DNA from: Garcia nutans
Lineage: Eukaryota > Streptophyta > Magnoliopsida > Malpighiales > Euphorbiaceae
Direction of reading: 5' to 3'
Assembly (NCBI GenBank): GCA_947685225.1
Contig: CANTUV010000031.1
Coordinates: 65,639,001 to 65,703,000, forward strand
DNA: 64,000 nucleotides
Positions 46,377-56,632 of the stretch are shown here, one piece after another. Under the pieces are notes generated by a model. The model ran no database searches. It was not told the origin of the DNA and saw only the letters and a program-made list of their open reading frames with translations. Each line of letters opens with the position of its first letter. Position 1 is the first letter of the stretch. A program made the translations under genes and the position numbers.

Positions 46377-48611
46377 TGTGAGTGGGGATTTTTTGCCCCC
46401 ACTCCCGGTGCTATGGTTCTTGCGACTTCGGCACTATTTAGGCTCGGGGCCTTAGAGAATACAGACCTGAGTTTGGAAAAAATGGAGTTACCACCCAGAC
46501 GGGCCGGGAAAAAGAAAGGGTGGATGACTCGATTCCTAAGGAATCCCCGACCCCGTAATGGGTTCGGAAAGTTGGGTACGTGTGGGGAAGGTGAGAAATG
46601 GCACAGCACCCCCCAGAAAGCCCGGTTCATTGGAACCGGCCTCCTTTACAGGTCTTAATATTCTAAAATTCTTAAATATTACAATATCATCCATATTACA
46701 TGCAACAATTGAAATAAAGCATCGTTATATTAAAATCAAAGCAATGTCCAAGCAAAGCAAATAAATGGACACCCATCCGAGGATGGAAACATGCCCTTAC
46801 ATCATCCATGTCTAAGCTAAATAGGACACCCACCAAAAAGTAGAAACATGTCCTTTACATTGGTCCAAAATATAAAAGCAATTTAAATTACATAGAACTT
46901 AATTAATGAGGTACCCACAAAGTGAAAACATACCTCTTACAACATTTGAAAATCCAAAATAAATCGATAAAAGTAAATAACCATTCATCATAAATAAGTC
47001 ATTCATCAAAGATATTAAACATCACTCAAAATAGAAAGTAAACATCCATCCATGATAAATTAAATAAATCAAACATTGAACTTAAATAAATCAAAGCATA
47101 TAATAAACTACATGATTAAATCTAAAAATAAATAAAGCAAGTAAAGATACAAATTAGGGCTACTGTTTCTCGTTTAAAGTTCTTTAATTAATATTTAGAG
47201 TTTTGGAATTTATTGGTTTAGGCTACTGTAAGTTTTAAGGGAATTGAAATGGATTAAGGTTTTATAATTTAAGAGATTGATAAGGTTCTTTGATTAACCA
47301 AATTAGGGTTTGAGTGTTAAAATCATGAAATTAGGGTGTGGATACTTTAGGACATTAGGTTTATGATTATTAGCTATTGGATTGTTGTGTTTTAGGGTTA
47401 CTGTGTTGAATTTTAATATTTAGAATTATAAGGTTTTAAGGGTTTAAGGATTAGGGTCTAGAAAAATTAGGGTTTATGGTTTTGGTTTTAGGAGAATTAG
47501 GGTTTTTAGTGTTTTAGAAAACATGTTTTGGTTTTAGGATTTGAGAAAATAGTTTAGAGTTTTATAAAGTTTTTGGAAATAGGTAAGACGATTTAAGGTT
47601 TTTGGAAACAGAAAATATTTTTTAGGGTTTTTGGAAATAGAAGGATCAATTTGGTGTTTCAAAGTTTTGGAAAATTGGAAAGCAGATTAGGATTTTGGGA
47701 ATTAATAAAACGATTTAAGGTTTTGGAAAGTTGGAAAGTAGATTAGGGTTTTAAGATTTTGAAGAAATAGATTAGGGTTCTTAGGTTTTAGAAGAAATAG
47801 AAAAGTAATTTTAGGGTTTTTGAAAATAGAAAAATGAATTAAGGTTTTTAAAATCAAAAGAAACAATTTAATGATTGAAGCTATTGTAAGGAAAAAAGAG
47901 ATTAGATATTCAAACCTTCGTTTGTTGGTTCCACCAAAAATTGCTTCTTGGATGAACAAGGACAAAGGCAAGATGGCTACCTTTGATGGATTGATTGCTT
48001 GCTTGTTTATTCTCCTCTAAAAAGTCTGATCGTTTTCACTGCCAGAAAATTTTTAAAGTCCGATCTCCTTTCAAAAATTCCTTCAAAAGTTTCTCTCTTT
48101 TCTGTGTCCTTTTTTAGTCTTATTTATAGAAAATTTAGATGATTAATTCAATTTGTTTACGGAAACTATCATTAATTTAGAAAAGGAAACTAAAACAAAT
48201 AGAATTTGGTTTTGAAAAAATTACGACGGAAAAATTTTGCTGGCAAAAAAACTGCTGCGGGCTGCAAGGGGTTACGAGCGCTGGCAAAAAATTACAAGGG
48301 ACAATGCTACTGGCCAATTCGGCAGCAGAAAAATTCTGCGGGAGAAATGGCTTTGGCCATTTCACCTGCAGGAAACTCCTGCGGGCGAAATGGCCCATGC
48401 CATTTTGTCCAACACTGTTTTTCGGTGATGAATTTTTAGTCGACGATTTTTCCGTCGTCGATTTTTATTTTTATTTTTAATTATTAATTTTTTAAAAATT
48501 ATAAAAAAATAAATACTAAAACAAATATTATTTAATTAAGATAACACAAAAATTATTTTGGACTAAATAAAATATATTGGACCGAACTGGATAAAAAATT
48601 AAGGGTCTACA
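46377..48611 (-). repeat. LTR of Tat/Ogre-like element I (2235 bp)
   Basis: On the plus strand it runs from TGTGAGTGGGGATTTTTTGC to GGGTCTACA. It is related to the LTRs of J and, more distantly, A. The U5 is well conserved (GGTTCATTGGAACCGGCC near 46624-46641) and the three stem-loops occur at 46767-46940. The far half (about 48220-48470) holds GC-rich repeated words (CTGGCAAAAAA, GCGGG) and a TCGACGA-type hairpin. It is a 3' LTR, because a polypurine tract follows on its inner side. Confidence 0.88.
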
Positions 48612-48630
48612 GTTTGCCCCCAGCTTGAAC
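48612..48630 (-). other. Polypurine tract of element I
   Basis: GTTTGCCCCCAGCTTGAAC on the plus strand corresponds to the tract of element A at 12420-12436. Confidence 0.8.
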
Positions 48631-48689
48631 GATTTAAGACTTTAGTAAAAGAGAGTGAAAAGCAATAAGACTTAATTTTTCTGAGATGG

Positions 48690-49640
48690 TTGAGGTTTTG
48701 GGTTCTGGACCAGGTTTGAATTCTGAATTCAAGGATAATTTTAGGTTCTGGACCTAAGGGTAATTCGGGTTCGGGAGCCGAACTAAGTTTTGGACATAAA
48801 AGAGATTTTAGGTTCTGGACCTAAGGATAATTTGGTTCTAGACCCGAGCTAAGTTCTGGACATAAAAGAGATTTTAGGTTCTGGACCTAAAGATAATTTG
48901 GGTTCTGGACCCGAGCTAAGTTCTGGACTTAGAAGAGATTCTAGGTTCTTTAGCTAAGGATAATTTGGGTTCTGGACCCGAGGATAATTTGGGTTCTGGA
49001 CCCGAGCTAAGTTCTGGACATAGAAGAGATTCTAGGTTCTGGACCTAAGGATAATTTGGGTTCTGGACCAGAGCTAAGTTATGGACTTAGAAGAGATTCA
49101 AGGTTCTGGACCTAAGGATAATTTGGGTTCTGGACCCGAGCTAAGTTCTGGACTTAGAAGAATTTCTATGTTCTGGAACTAAGGATAATTTGGGTTCTAG
49201 ACCCGAGCTAAGTTCTGGACTTAGAAGAATTTCTAGGTTCTGGACCTAAGGATAATTTGGGTTCTGGACCCGAGCTAAGTTCTGGACTTAGAAGAGATTT
49301 TAGGTTCCGGACCTAAGGATAATTTGGATTCTAGACCCTAGCTAAGTTCTGGACTTAGAAGAGATTTTAGGATCTAGACCTAAAGATAATTTGGGTTCTG
49401 GACCCGAGCTAAGTTCTAGACTTAGAACAATTTTTAGGTTCTGGACCTAAGAATAATTTGGGTTTTGGACCCGAGGATAATTTGGGTTCTAGACCCAAGC
49501 TAAGTTCTAGACTTAGAAGAGATTTTAGGTTCTGGACCTAAGAATAATTTAGGTTATGGACCCGAGCTAAGTTCTGGACTTAGAAGAATTTTTAGGTTCT
49601 GGACCTAAGCATAATTTGGGTTCTGGACCCGAGCTGATAG
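48690..49640 (-). repeat. 3' UTR tandem array of element I (units of about 65 bp)
   Basis: Roughly thirteen units are built on GGTTCTGGACCTAAGGATAA and TTTGGGTTCTGGACCCGAGC with AAGTTCTGGACTTAGAAGAG. GGTTCTGGACC and GGGTTCTGGACCC are themselves near-palindromic. One unit near 48970-48990 and another near 49470-49485 are shortened. The unit differs from the 43-bp array of element A, although A has related words at about 12180-12350. Confidence 0.88.
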
Positions 49641-49884
49641 AGATTTAATTATCTGCAAAAAATAATTTTTTTGTTTCAAAAAGTTTGGCTAATTTTTATG
49701 CACATGTCTTTTCCTTGACCTCTGCTTGTAAAAATATTTATATACACGCAAGTATTTGAATGATTAAATCGAATGATTGAATTTACTGATTATTTACTGT
49801 GTGGTCACTGTTTATGCACTATTTACTATTTGTAAATAGTAACCTACTATTTATAAATAATAATTTACTATTCAAAATAGTAAT
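49641..49884 (-). other. Remaining interior of element I before J
   Basis: This is AT-rich, non-coding sequence. At about 49818-49884 lie three or more diverged palindromic words (CTATTTGTAAATAG, CTATTTATAAATAA, CTATTCAAAATAG). No open frame has a recognisable motif. Confidence 0.55.
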
Positions 49885-50232
49885 TGTGAGTGGGGATTTT
49901 CTCCCCCACTCCCGGTGGAATGGTTCTTGCGACTTTGGCACTGTTTAGGCTCGGGGCCTTAGAGAATACGGACCTAAGTCCGGAGAAAAATGGAGTCGCC
50001 ACCCGGATGGGCTGGGAAAAAGAAAGGGGTGGATGACTCGATTCCTAAGGAATCCCCAACCCCTAATGGATTCGGAAAGTTGGGTACGTGTGGGGAAGGT
50101 GAGAAATGGCCCATCACCCCCACAATGCCCGGTTCATTGGAACCGGCCTCCTTTACAGGTCTTAATATTATAAAATTCTTAAATATAACAATATTATCCA
50201 TATTACACACAATAATTAAAAGAAAGCATCAA
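49885..50232 (-). repeat. Partial 3' LTR of element J
   Basis: This matches the first 340 bases of 52169-54403 (about 93% by eye) and stops near AATTAAAAGAAAGCATCAAT, where gag begins. TGGAGTCGCCA at 49991-50001 contains the complement of the first ten primer-site bases. Confidence 0.85.
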
Positions 50233-51152
50233 TATCTTCTTGAGTAAAGTAGCCTTGTTTCTCCATCTCTTGACATAATCTACAAAATTCTCATTCGGCC
50301 TTTGCCTAATGGACTCCACTTCCATTAAGGTAACTTCTAACTCAACATTATATCCATATTGTTGGATGAAGGCTTTGTAAAGTAGATCCCAACTCTTTTG
50401 TGTTCCATCATCTAAGGTATTGAACCAATTTTGGACAACAGGGTCCAATGAGAGCATAAAGTACCTTAGGGTTTGAGCCTTTGTAGCTCGGGCAGATTGC
50501 ATGGTAGTGATATACTACTTCACATGGAGATGAGGATTTTCGGTGCCATTGTACTTAGCAAAGGAAGGCATCTTGAATTTATAAGGGACCTCTTCATCTT
50601 GTTCGAATAGTTTGTCGATCTCAGACATCTCTTCGGTTTTCAACTTCTTCTCAAATTTCTTTTCTAAATCAGCAATCATCCTTTCGACATCAGATGTCTC
50701 GGTCTTTCAATAGTTGCTTTCTCAACAACCTTCGGTTCTTTCTTCTTCTCTTGAACATCTTGGTAGTATTGAGCCCAATCATCATCGTCATCAATGATCA
50801 CTTTTTCATCATCAAAAACCACTTTACCAACTTTGGTATTCCCTTTGTCCTTTGGCTTCTTAGTGCTAGCAGATGCCTCGGCATGATTCTCTAAGATTAC
50901 AGTCAATTGGTTCTTCATGGTTTCAGCTAGGGCCTCTTTTATTTCTTCCATCTTGGCATTGAGGGCCTCATCCACCATCCTTTGAATTTGTTCGGGCTCC
51001 ATTGTTTTTGGTGAGAAAATGATTGAGTCATTGCTAGATACTTCATCTCCGGCGTAGGTCGGATTGTTGTAAGCTTTTGAGCTATCGTAATCAAGGGCTG
51101 TGAGCCAGAGAGGATCAATGAGATGCAAATGTAGGTATGCATGCCCAAACAA
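50233..51152 (-). pseudogene. gag: gag of element J (Tat/Ogre-like), broken and truncated
   Basis: The first open piece (51152-50676) includes a probable start at MEPEQIQRMVDEALNAK (ATG at about 51002), a Lys-rich stretch and an acidic run (IIDDDDDWAQYY). A frameshift near 50700 and a stop near 50515 interrupt it. The second open piece (50502-50233) holds the gag core: ATKAQTLRYFMLSLDPVV, FIQQYGYNVELEV and NENFVDYVKRWRNKATLL. It then runs into LTR sequence, so the zinc-finger part is lost. Alignment with the gag of element A is clear along the full length. The reading starting at 51319 in another frame has no supported role. Confidence 0.82.
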
Positions 51153-52148
51153 TTAACAAACAAGGACGCTCCTTCCAACCTTATAACATCCACACACGAA
51201 TGGCGAGTCTCTTTTCCTAGGTATATGGTTAACAAAATAACAACATGGGGTATCTTGTTTTCGAATAATTCCCTCGAACGTTTCAACCAATAGTTATATT
51301 TTCGAAAATGGAAATCCATCCATGATGATTCCCATTAATTAGGTTTTAATCCGTTCAACCAACTAAAGTAGCTTTTATGCTATATTGGATTAAAACTGAA
51401 TTAAGAGGTTTATTATAGATAGATTTGTCACTTGAAAAAGGTAACTAATGATTCATGCCAAAAACAAGCCCATGGTTAATTTATTCTTAGTGTAAACTAG
51501 GCCCACAATTGATTTTTGGTATTTCATAATTGGCCTAAATACTTTTGCAAGCTCATTATAAGAAAAGGTTGGGTAAAAATAGTTTTGTTTCTAAGCCCAT
51601 TGTAAAAGATTTTAGAAAAATGGATTTTGGGCTTAGTATTTGGGCCATGAGCCAAAGAATTTTTTATTTGTTTTTAGAAAAATCTTTTGTCCAAAGACCA
51701 TCTTGAAAAATTTTGAAAATAGCTTTGGTCTTTTGGACTTTAAAGAAAAGTTTATTTTGAGCTTACAATATACTTAGGTCATATTTGAAAAAGAACAAAC
51801 CAAATAAGCCATGATTTAGACTAAGATAAACTAACCATAGTCAAACAACATGCATTTAGGGTAAAACCTAAGGAAAGTAACTAGGCCAATTACATGAGCT
51901 TTAGTCTTTGGGTTAAAAGGCTTAGGTTCTCCTAGCAAGTATATACCAAATGGTATGAGGCTATGAGTGGTTATGCCATGCTCGATCTTCATACCTTGAG
52001 TGAAAGTATGGTATCCCTTACATAACACAACACGAGTAGCACGAGCATCCTAACTCATACACACAATGCAATCTAATATGATGCAATGGATAATATCATT
52101 ATAAGAAAGAATAGAATAATATAAAGACCAACGGAATCAACTTCTCTT
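51153..52148 (-). other. 5' leader of element J
   Basis: This is the counterpart of 1869-2932 in element A. The frame at 52028-51831 encodes YHTFTQGMKIEHGITTHSLI and VIGLVTFLRF, the same residues as in A. Elsewhere stops occur in all frames. Confidence 0.5.
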
Positions 52149-52167
52149 ATCCCCAGTGGAGTCGCCA
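52149..52167 (-). other. Primer binding site of element J, tRNA-Arg-like
   Basis: The minus strand reads TGGCGACTCCACTGGGGAT one base inside the LTR. Confidence 0.85.
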
Positions 52168-52168
52168 C

Positions 52169-54403
52169 TGTGAGCGAGGATTTTCGCCCCCACTCCCGGT
52201 GGAATGGTTCTTGCGACTTCGGCACTATTTAGGCTCAGGGCCTTAGAGAACACGGACCTAAGTCCGGAGAAAATGAAGTCGCCACCCGGACGGGCCAGGA
52301 AAAAGAAAGGGGTGGATGACTCGATTCCTAAGGAATCTCTAACCCCCTAATGGGTTCGGAAAGTTAGGTACGTGTGGGGAAGGTGAGAAATGACCCAGCA
52401 CCCCCACAACGCCCGGTTCATTGGAACCGGCCTCCTTTACAGGTCTTAATTTTATAACATTCTTAAATATAATGACATTATCCATATTACACACAATAAT
52501 TAAAAAAAAATCAATATATAAAAATCAAAGCAAAGTCCAAGCAAAACAAATAAATGGACACCCATCCGAAGATGGAAACATGTCCTTACATCATATGCCT
52601 AAATAGGACACCCACCGAAAGGTAGAAACATGCCCTTTACATTGGTTCTAAAATAGAAAAGCAATTTAAATTACATGATTTTTAACTAATGAGGTACTCA
52701 CCAAGTGGAAACATACCTCTTACAACATTTGGAAATCTAAAAAAGTTAATAAATGTAAATAACCATTCATAATAAATAAATCATTCATCTAATGTACTAA
52801 ATATCAATAAAAAATAAACATCCATCCATGATAAATAAAATAAACCAAGCATTGAATTTAAATAAATCAAAGCATAAGAAATAAATCAAAGCATAATCAA
52901 ATATAGAATTAAATAAAGCAAATAAAGCTACTGTTTCCATTTAGGGCTCTTTATTTCATGTGTTTAAGGTTTTGGAATTAATGGAATTTGGCTACTGTGA
53001 CTTTAAGAGAATTAAAATAACTTGAGGATTTTATGTTTTAAAAGGTTGGTAAGACTCTTTGATTAAACAAATCAAGGTTTGAATGGTGAAATCATGAAAC
53101 TAAGGTTTTGGACACTTTAAAATACTTTTGTTTTGTGATTCACAGTTAATGAATTGTTATTTTGAGCTTACTGTGTAAAATTATGTTTATATGATTTTTT
53201 AAAGTTTTAAAGAATTGGGATTTAGAAAATTAGGGTTTAAGGTTTTAAAGGGGTTAGGGTTTACTATTTTGAGTTTTGGAATTGAATTTGGGTTTAAAAG
53301 CTTTTGAATTATGGTTTCGGGTAATGAATTTACTTTAGGATTTGGAAAGGCAATTTTTAATTTTCATGAAGTTTAAGAAAATAAACAAACGATTTAAAGT
53401 TTATTAAGCAAAAAAAGATATTTTTGGAGCTTTTAGAAAGAAACAGAATCAAATTTTGGTTTTGTTGAAAAACATGTTCAATTAGGGTTTTGGAGTTTTG
53501 AAGAAATAAAAGTAATAATTTTATGTCTTTTGGAAAATAAACCAACGAAATAAGGTTTTTAACTTTAGAAAAATTAAATTAAAGTTTTGGGATTTTTGAT
53601 TTTGAAAGACCAAATTGTATAATCTAAGCTACTGTGAAAAGCAAAAAATAATTTAATACATACCTCCTTTTGATGATTCCTCCAAAAATCATTTTTCTTG
53701 GATGAATTAAAACAAAGACAATTGCTGCCTTTGACGGTTTCTTTCTCTTCTTCGTCTCTCAAAAAGCCAGTTTTAATTTCACTGCTTTCCTTCACAGATT
53801 CAGTTTCAAAGTCCCCTATAATTTCTCCCCTTTTCGGCCTCCAATTCTCCTCCCCTTTTCCTCCATTTTTTTTGTGTTGTTATATATAGAGGTTTTTATG
53901 ATTTTTTCCTAGTTACTCATGGCATACAATATTTAATAAGAAAAGAAAACCAAAACCTAATTGTATTAGGTTTCGAAAAATTTGCATCGGAAAATTTCGC
54001 TGGCGAAAAAAAAACTTCTACGGAAAAATTGCGCTGGCAAAAATATTTGCCGCAGGAATAATTGCACTGGCAAAAAAAATCTGCCGCAGTTGGCTGCAGC
54101 AAGGGACGGGGAACAGGCCTGCGGGCCATTCCTGCGGGCGAAATGGCCCACGGCCAAGCCCGCGCTGGAATTTTCGGCGATGATTTTTTCGTCGCCGATT
54201 TTTCCATCGTCGATTTTTATTTTTATTTTTATTTGTTTATTTTTATTTTTTATTAATAAAAATTAGATAATAAAGTAAAAATTATTTAATGAAGATAACA
54301 AAAATTATATTGGACCAATTAAAATATATTAGACAACACAAAAATTATTTTGGACTAAACAAAATATATTGGGCCAGACTAGGTCAAAAATTAAGGGTCT
54401 ACA
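52169..54403 (-). repeat. 5' LTR of element J (2235 bp)
   Basis: On the plus strand it runs from TGTGAGCGAGGATTTTCGCC to GGGTCTACA. Three stem-loops lie at 52557-52722. GCTGGCAAAAA/CTGCCGCAG-type repeats lie near 53998-54100 and a CGTCGCCGA/CATCGTCGA region near 54178-54215. Its length equals that of the LTR of I, but the two differ widely in the GC-rich half, so they are not a recent pair. Confidence 0.88.
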
Positions 54404-54484
54404 GGGAGTCTTCACATTGAAAGAGAAAGAATTTTGGTTTATGTATTAAAATATAGCATGAAAGGTGATTTATATAGAAGAAAC
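54404..54484. other. Unassigned 81-bp segment between J and G
   Basis: It begins GGGAGTCTTCACATTG and ends TATATAGAAGAAAC. It matches no other element part that I can see here. It could be remaining target DNA of J or G. Confidence 0.4.
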
Positions 54485-55376
54485 TGTAATATCCTCATGT
54501 ATGCTCTAGAAGTCTTGGTGATATTGTTGTTGTTGTTGTTGTTGTTGTTATAAATTGGATTGAATGTATATTATGTGATAAGAAAAGAAATTGAGAAGTG
54601 AATGCTTGTGTATATGTGTTTTGGGAAAGGAATTAGGGTTTAGAGAGAATGGTATATGTTGTGTATATGATGATATATATAACATATAAATGGGTCAAAG
54701 GAAGAGTCAAAGGAAAAGAGATATTTTTGTGTTGAGTGTGTAATTACTTAAATGGGCTTATAAGTTAAAAGAGAGTTAGAACAAATGGTTAAGGGCATTG
54801 AGGTAATTTACCTTTAGAAATCTCTTGGTGGAGATTAAAAGATGGAAAAGTGTTTGACTTGTGGCTATTTTGTTTTCTTTTCATTTTGGGTGCCGGTGAT
54901 TGAAGGAGAGAAAGAGGAAGAGAAGTGTTCTTGATGCTAGAGTTCAATTGAAGAGGCAATCAAAGAGTTTGGTTAGAGATTTGTGAAATTTCTTCATCTA
55001 AGGTAAGAAATCTCTTGTTTTCCTTTGTTAATTTTGAAGTTATGTTTAAAGTGAAGTGTGATTTGTTGATGTAATGATTTGGTGTATTTGATATGTGTTT
55101 GCAAGTGTTAGAATTGATTTAAAGTTAAAAATTGGAATTGGTGTTGGTTTGGTTGTGATTATGGAAAAATAAGTGAAGATTGATAGTGGAAAATCAAGAG
55201 TAAAGTTTGAGTTAGGGTTTTGAGATGGTTTGTTCAAATGTGTTGTTTAAGTGGTTATTGTGATGAATATGTGTTATGACATGAGTTATATCCATTTGAG
55301 TGAGTTTGTGTTGGGAATTATATGTTAAAATGCATTTGGAAGAGGGTTGGTTACATTTAGGGTTTTGGTGATGAGT

Positions 55377-55612
55377 GACACGGCCAAAGGAAAGGAGAGA
55401 CACGACCAAGCCAAGGAAATTTGGGCGTGTTGGTTGAGTTTTGAGAGACACGGCCGTGTCCCTTAGCCGTGTTCACTACTGGATTTTGGTTTTGGGAGAC
55501 ACGGTCACAAGCTTGGCCGTGTCCCTTGCCCGTGTTGCTTACTGTCCAATTGGTTTGAGTGACACGGCCACAAGCTTGGCCGTGTCCCTCAAGGGTGCTG
55601 CCCGTGTCCCTC
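55377..55612 (+). repeat. GACACGGCC/GGCCGTGTC palindromic cassette, G 5' LTR
   Basis: Units contain GACACGGCCGTGTC-type palindromes and GACACGGCCACAAGCTTGGC followed by CGTGTCCC. The second LTR copy is at 62752-62988. Confidence 0.85.
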
Positions 55613-56086
55613 AAATGTGTTGGTTAGGGTTTTATTTCTTTGTTCTAATTGTATTGTTTTGGTTCTTCAAAGGTGGGTTAGTCCCTAAACCTAAACATAA
55701 ACACTTTAAACATACTTCAAACAAAGAATGCCCTAATCAAATGGATGTGGAAGATCTTAAAAATATGAATGATGTAGATTGTTCTTTGCCCTAATTGCAT
55801 TGTTGAGATTGAACAATGGTATGTTATATGTAATGTGAATCTTGTAAATGATAATGTGTGTTATGGATAATGTATGTTGAGATGCTATATGCAAAATATG
55901 AAATGTGATGTAAAGCCATTGTGATTGGCTATGATGTTATAATTGAATGATGTATGGCATGTTTGCCTAATTGATGAGAAAGATTGAGAAAGAGTTTGAT
56001 AAAGAGAATAATGAAATAAGTGTATGCTTAATATGATATTCAATTTCAGAGTTCTGGTTTTTGGAGGCATGCCTATTTAATGAAAG

Positions 56087-56264
56087 GTAACAGTCTTGCC
56101 GGGTTGAGGATCTCTTCAAATTGAGTTGAATTGAGGTCCAAGAGACTGGGTCTGTTACACTATGATAATTGATATTATGAGATATTTGATTTGTAACAGT
56201 CTTGCCGGGTTGAGGATATCCTCGAGTTAGATGAGTTGATGATCCAAGAGACCGGGTCTGTTAC
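56087..56264 (+). repeat. Two 70-bp GTAACAG/CTGTTAC modules, G 5' LTR
   Basis: Both units begin GTAACAGTCTTGCCGGGTTG and end GGGTCTGTTAC. The second copy contains GAGGATATCCTC, a perfect palindrome. The 3' LTR copies are at 63462-63639. Confidence 0.83.
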
Positions 56265-56594
56265 GCTATCCATGGATAGAGATAAATATATATGTATATG
56301 TTGCCTACGGGCTTGATAATGGTGTTTATGAACCAAAGCAGTAACTCTGAATTCTGAATATCGTATTAAATACTTGATGGGCCCATAGGTGTCTAGGTTT
56401 TATGTATATCATAAATGATGTTCTAATGTAATGAAATGTTAATATTACTTAAATGATGAAACGGACTATTCACGGAATATTGTTTGTTGATTATGATCTT
56501 TATTGATTGATTGTGTATCATTGATGTTGATTTGTTAATACATATATGAAACATTGCATTGCACTAAAGCATAACACTAGCACATTTTGTCTTA

Positions 56595-56632
56595 CTAAGC
56601 CCTTGGCTTAGCGCGATAGTGTTTAATCGCGC
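56595..56632 (+). other. Twin hairpins in G 5' LTR
   Basis: CTAAGCC-CTT-GGCTTAG is followed by arms GCGCGAT/ATCGCGC with an 8-base loop; identical to F. In the 3' LTR it starts at 63970 and is cut by the window end. Confidence 0.72.

Larger units (their letters stand above)
49885..54403 (-). mobile_element. Element J: Tat/Ogre-like element, internally deleted
   Basis: On the minus strand it has a full LTR (52169-54403), a tRNA-Arg-like primer site, a leader, gag and then a direct jump into the terminal 340 bp of a second LTR. The gag C-terminus, all of pol, the 3' UTR and most of the 3' LTR are missing. The flanking 5-mers (gtaat left, gggag right) do not match, so the outer ends are not a simple insertion pair. 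Confidence 0.8.

Noticed and set aside
46326..46658. 110-codon open frame spanning RNase H scrap and LTR
   Set aside because: It crosses the border between element C and a Tat/Ogre LTR, so it is a chance fusion.
48206..48439. GC-rich open frames in the LTR of I (also 53917-54266 in J)
   Set aside because: They overlap on both strands, follow simple repeated words such as CTGGCAAAAAA, and differ between I and J in a non-coding manner.
55441..55794. 117-codon open frame, also present at 62816-63169
   Set aside because: It lies inside the G LTR and is driven by the palindromic cassette, with no domain and no coding signal beyond it.
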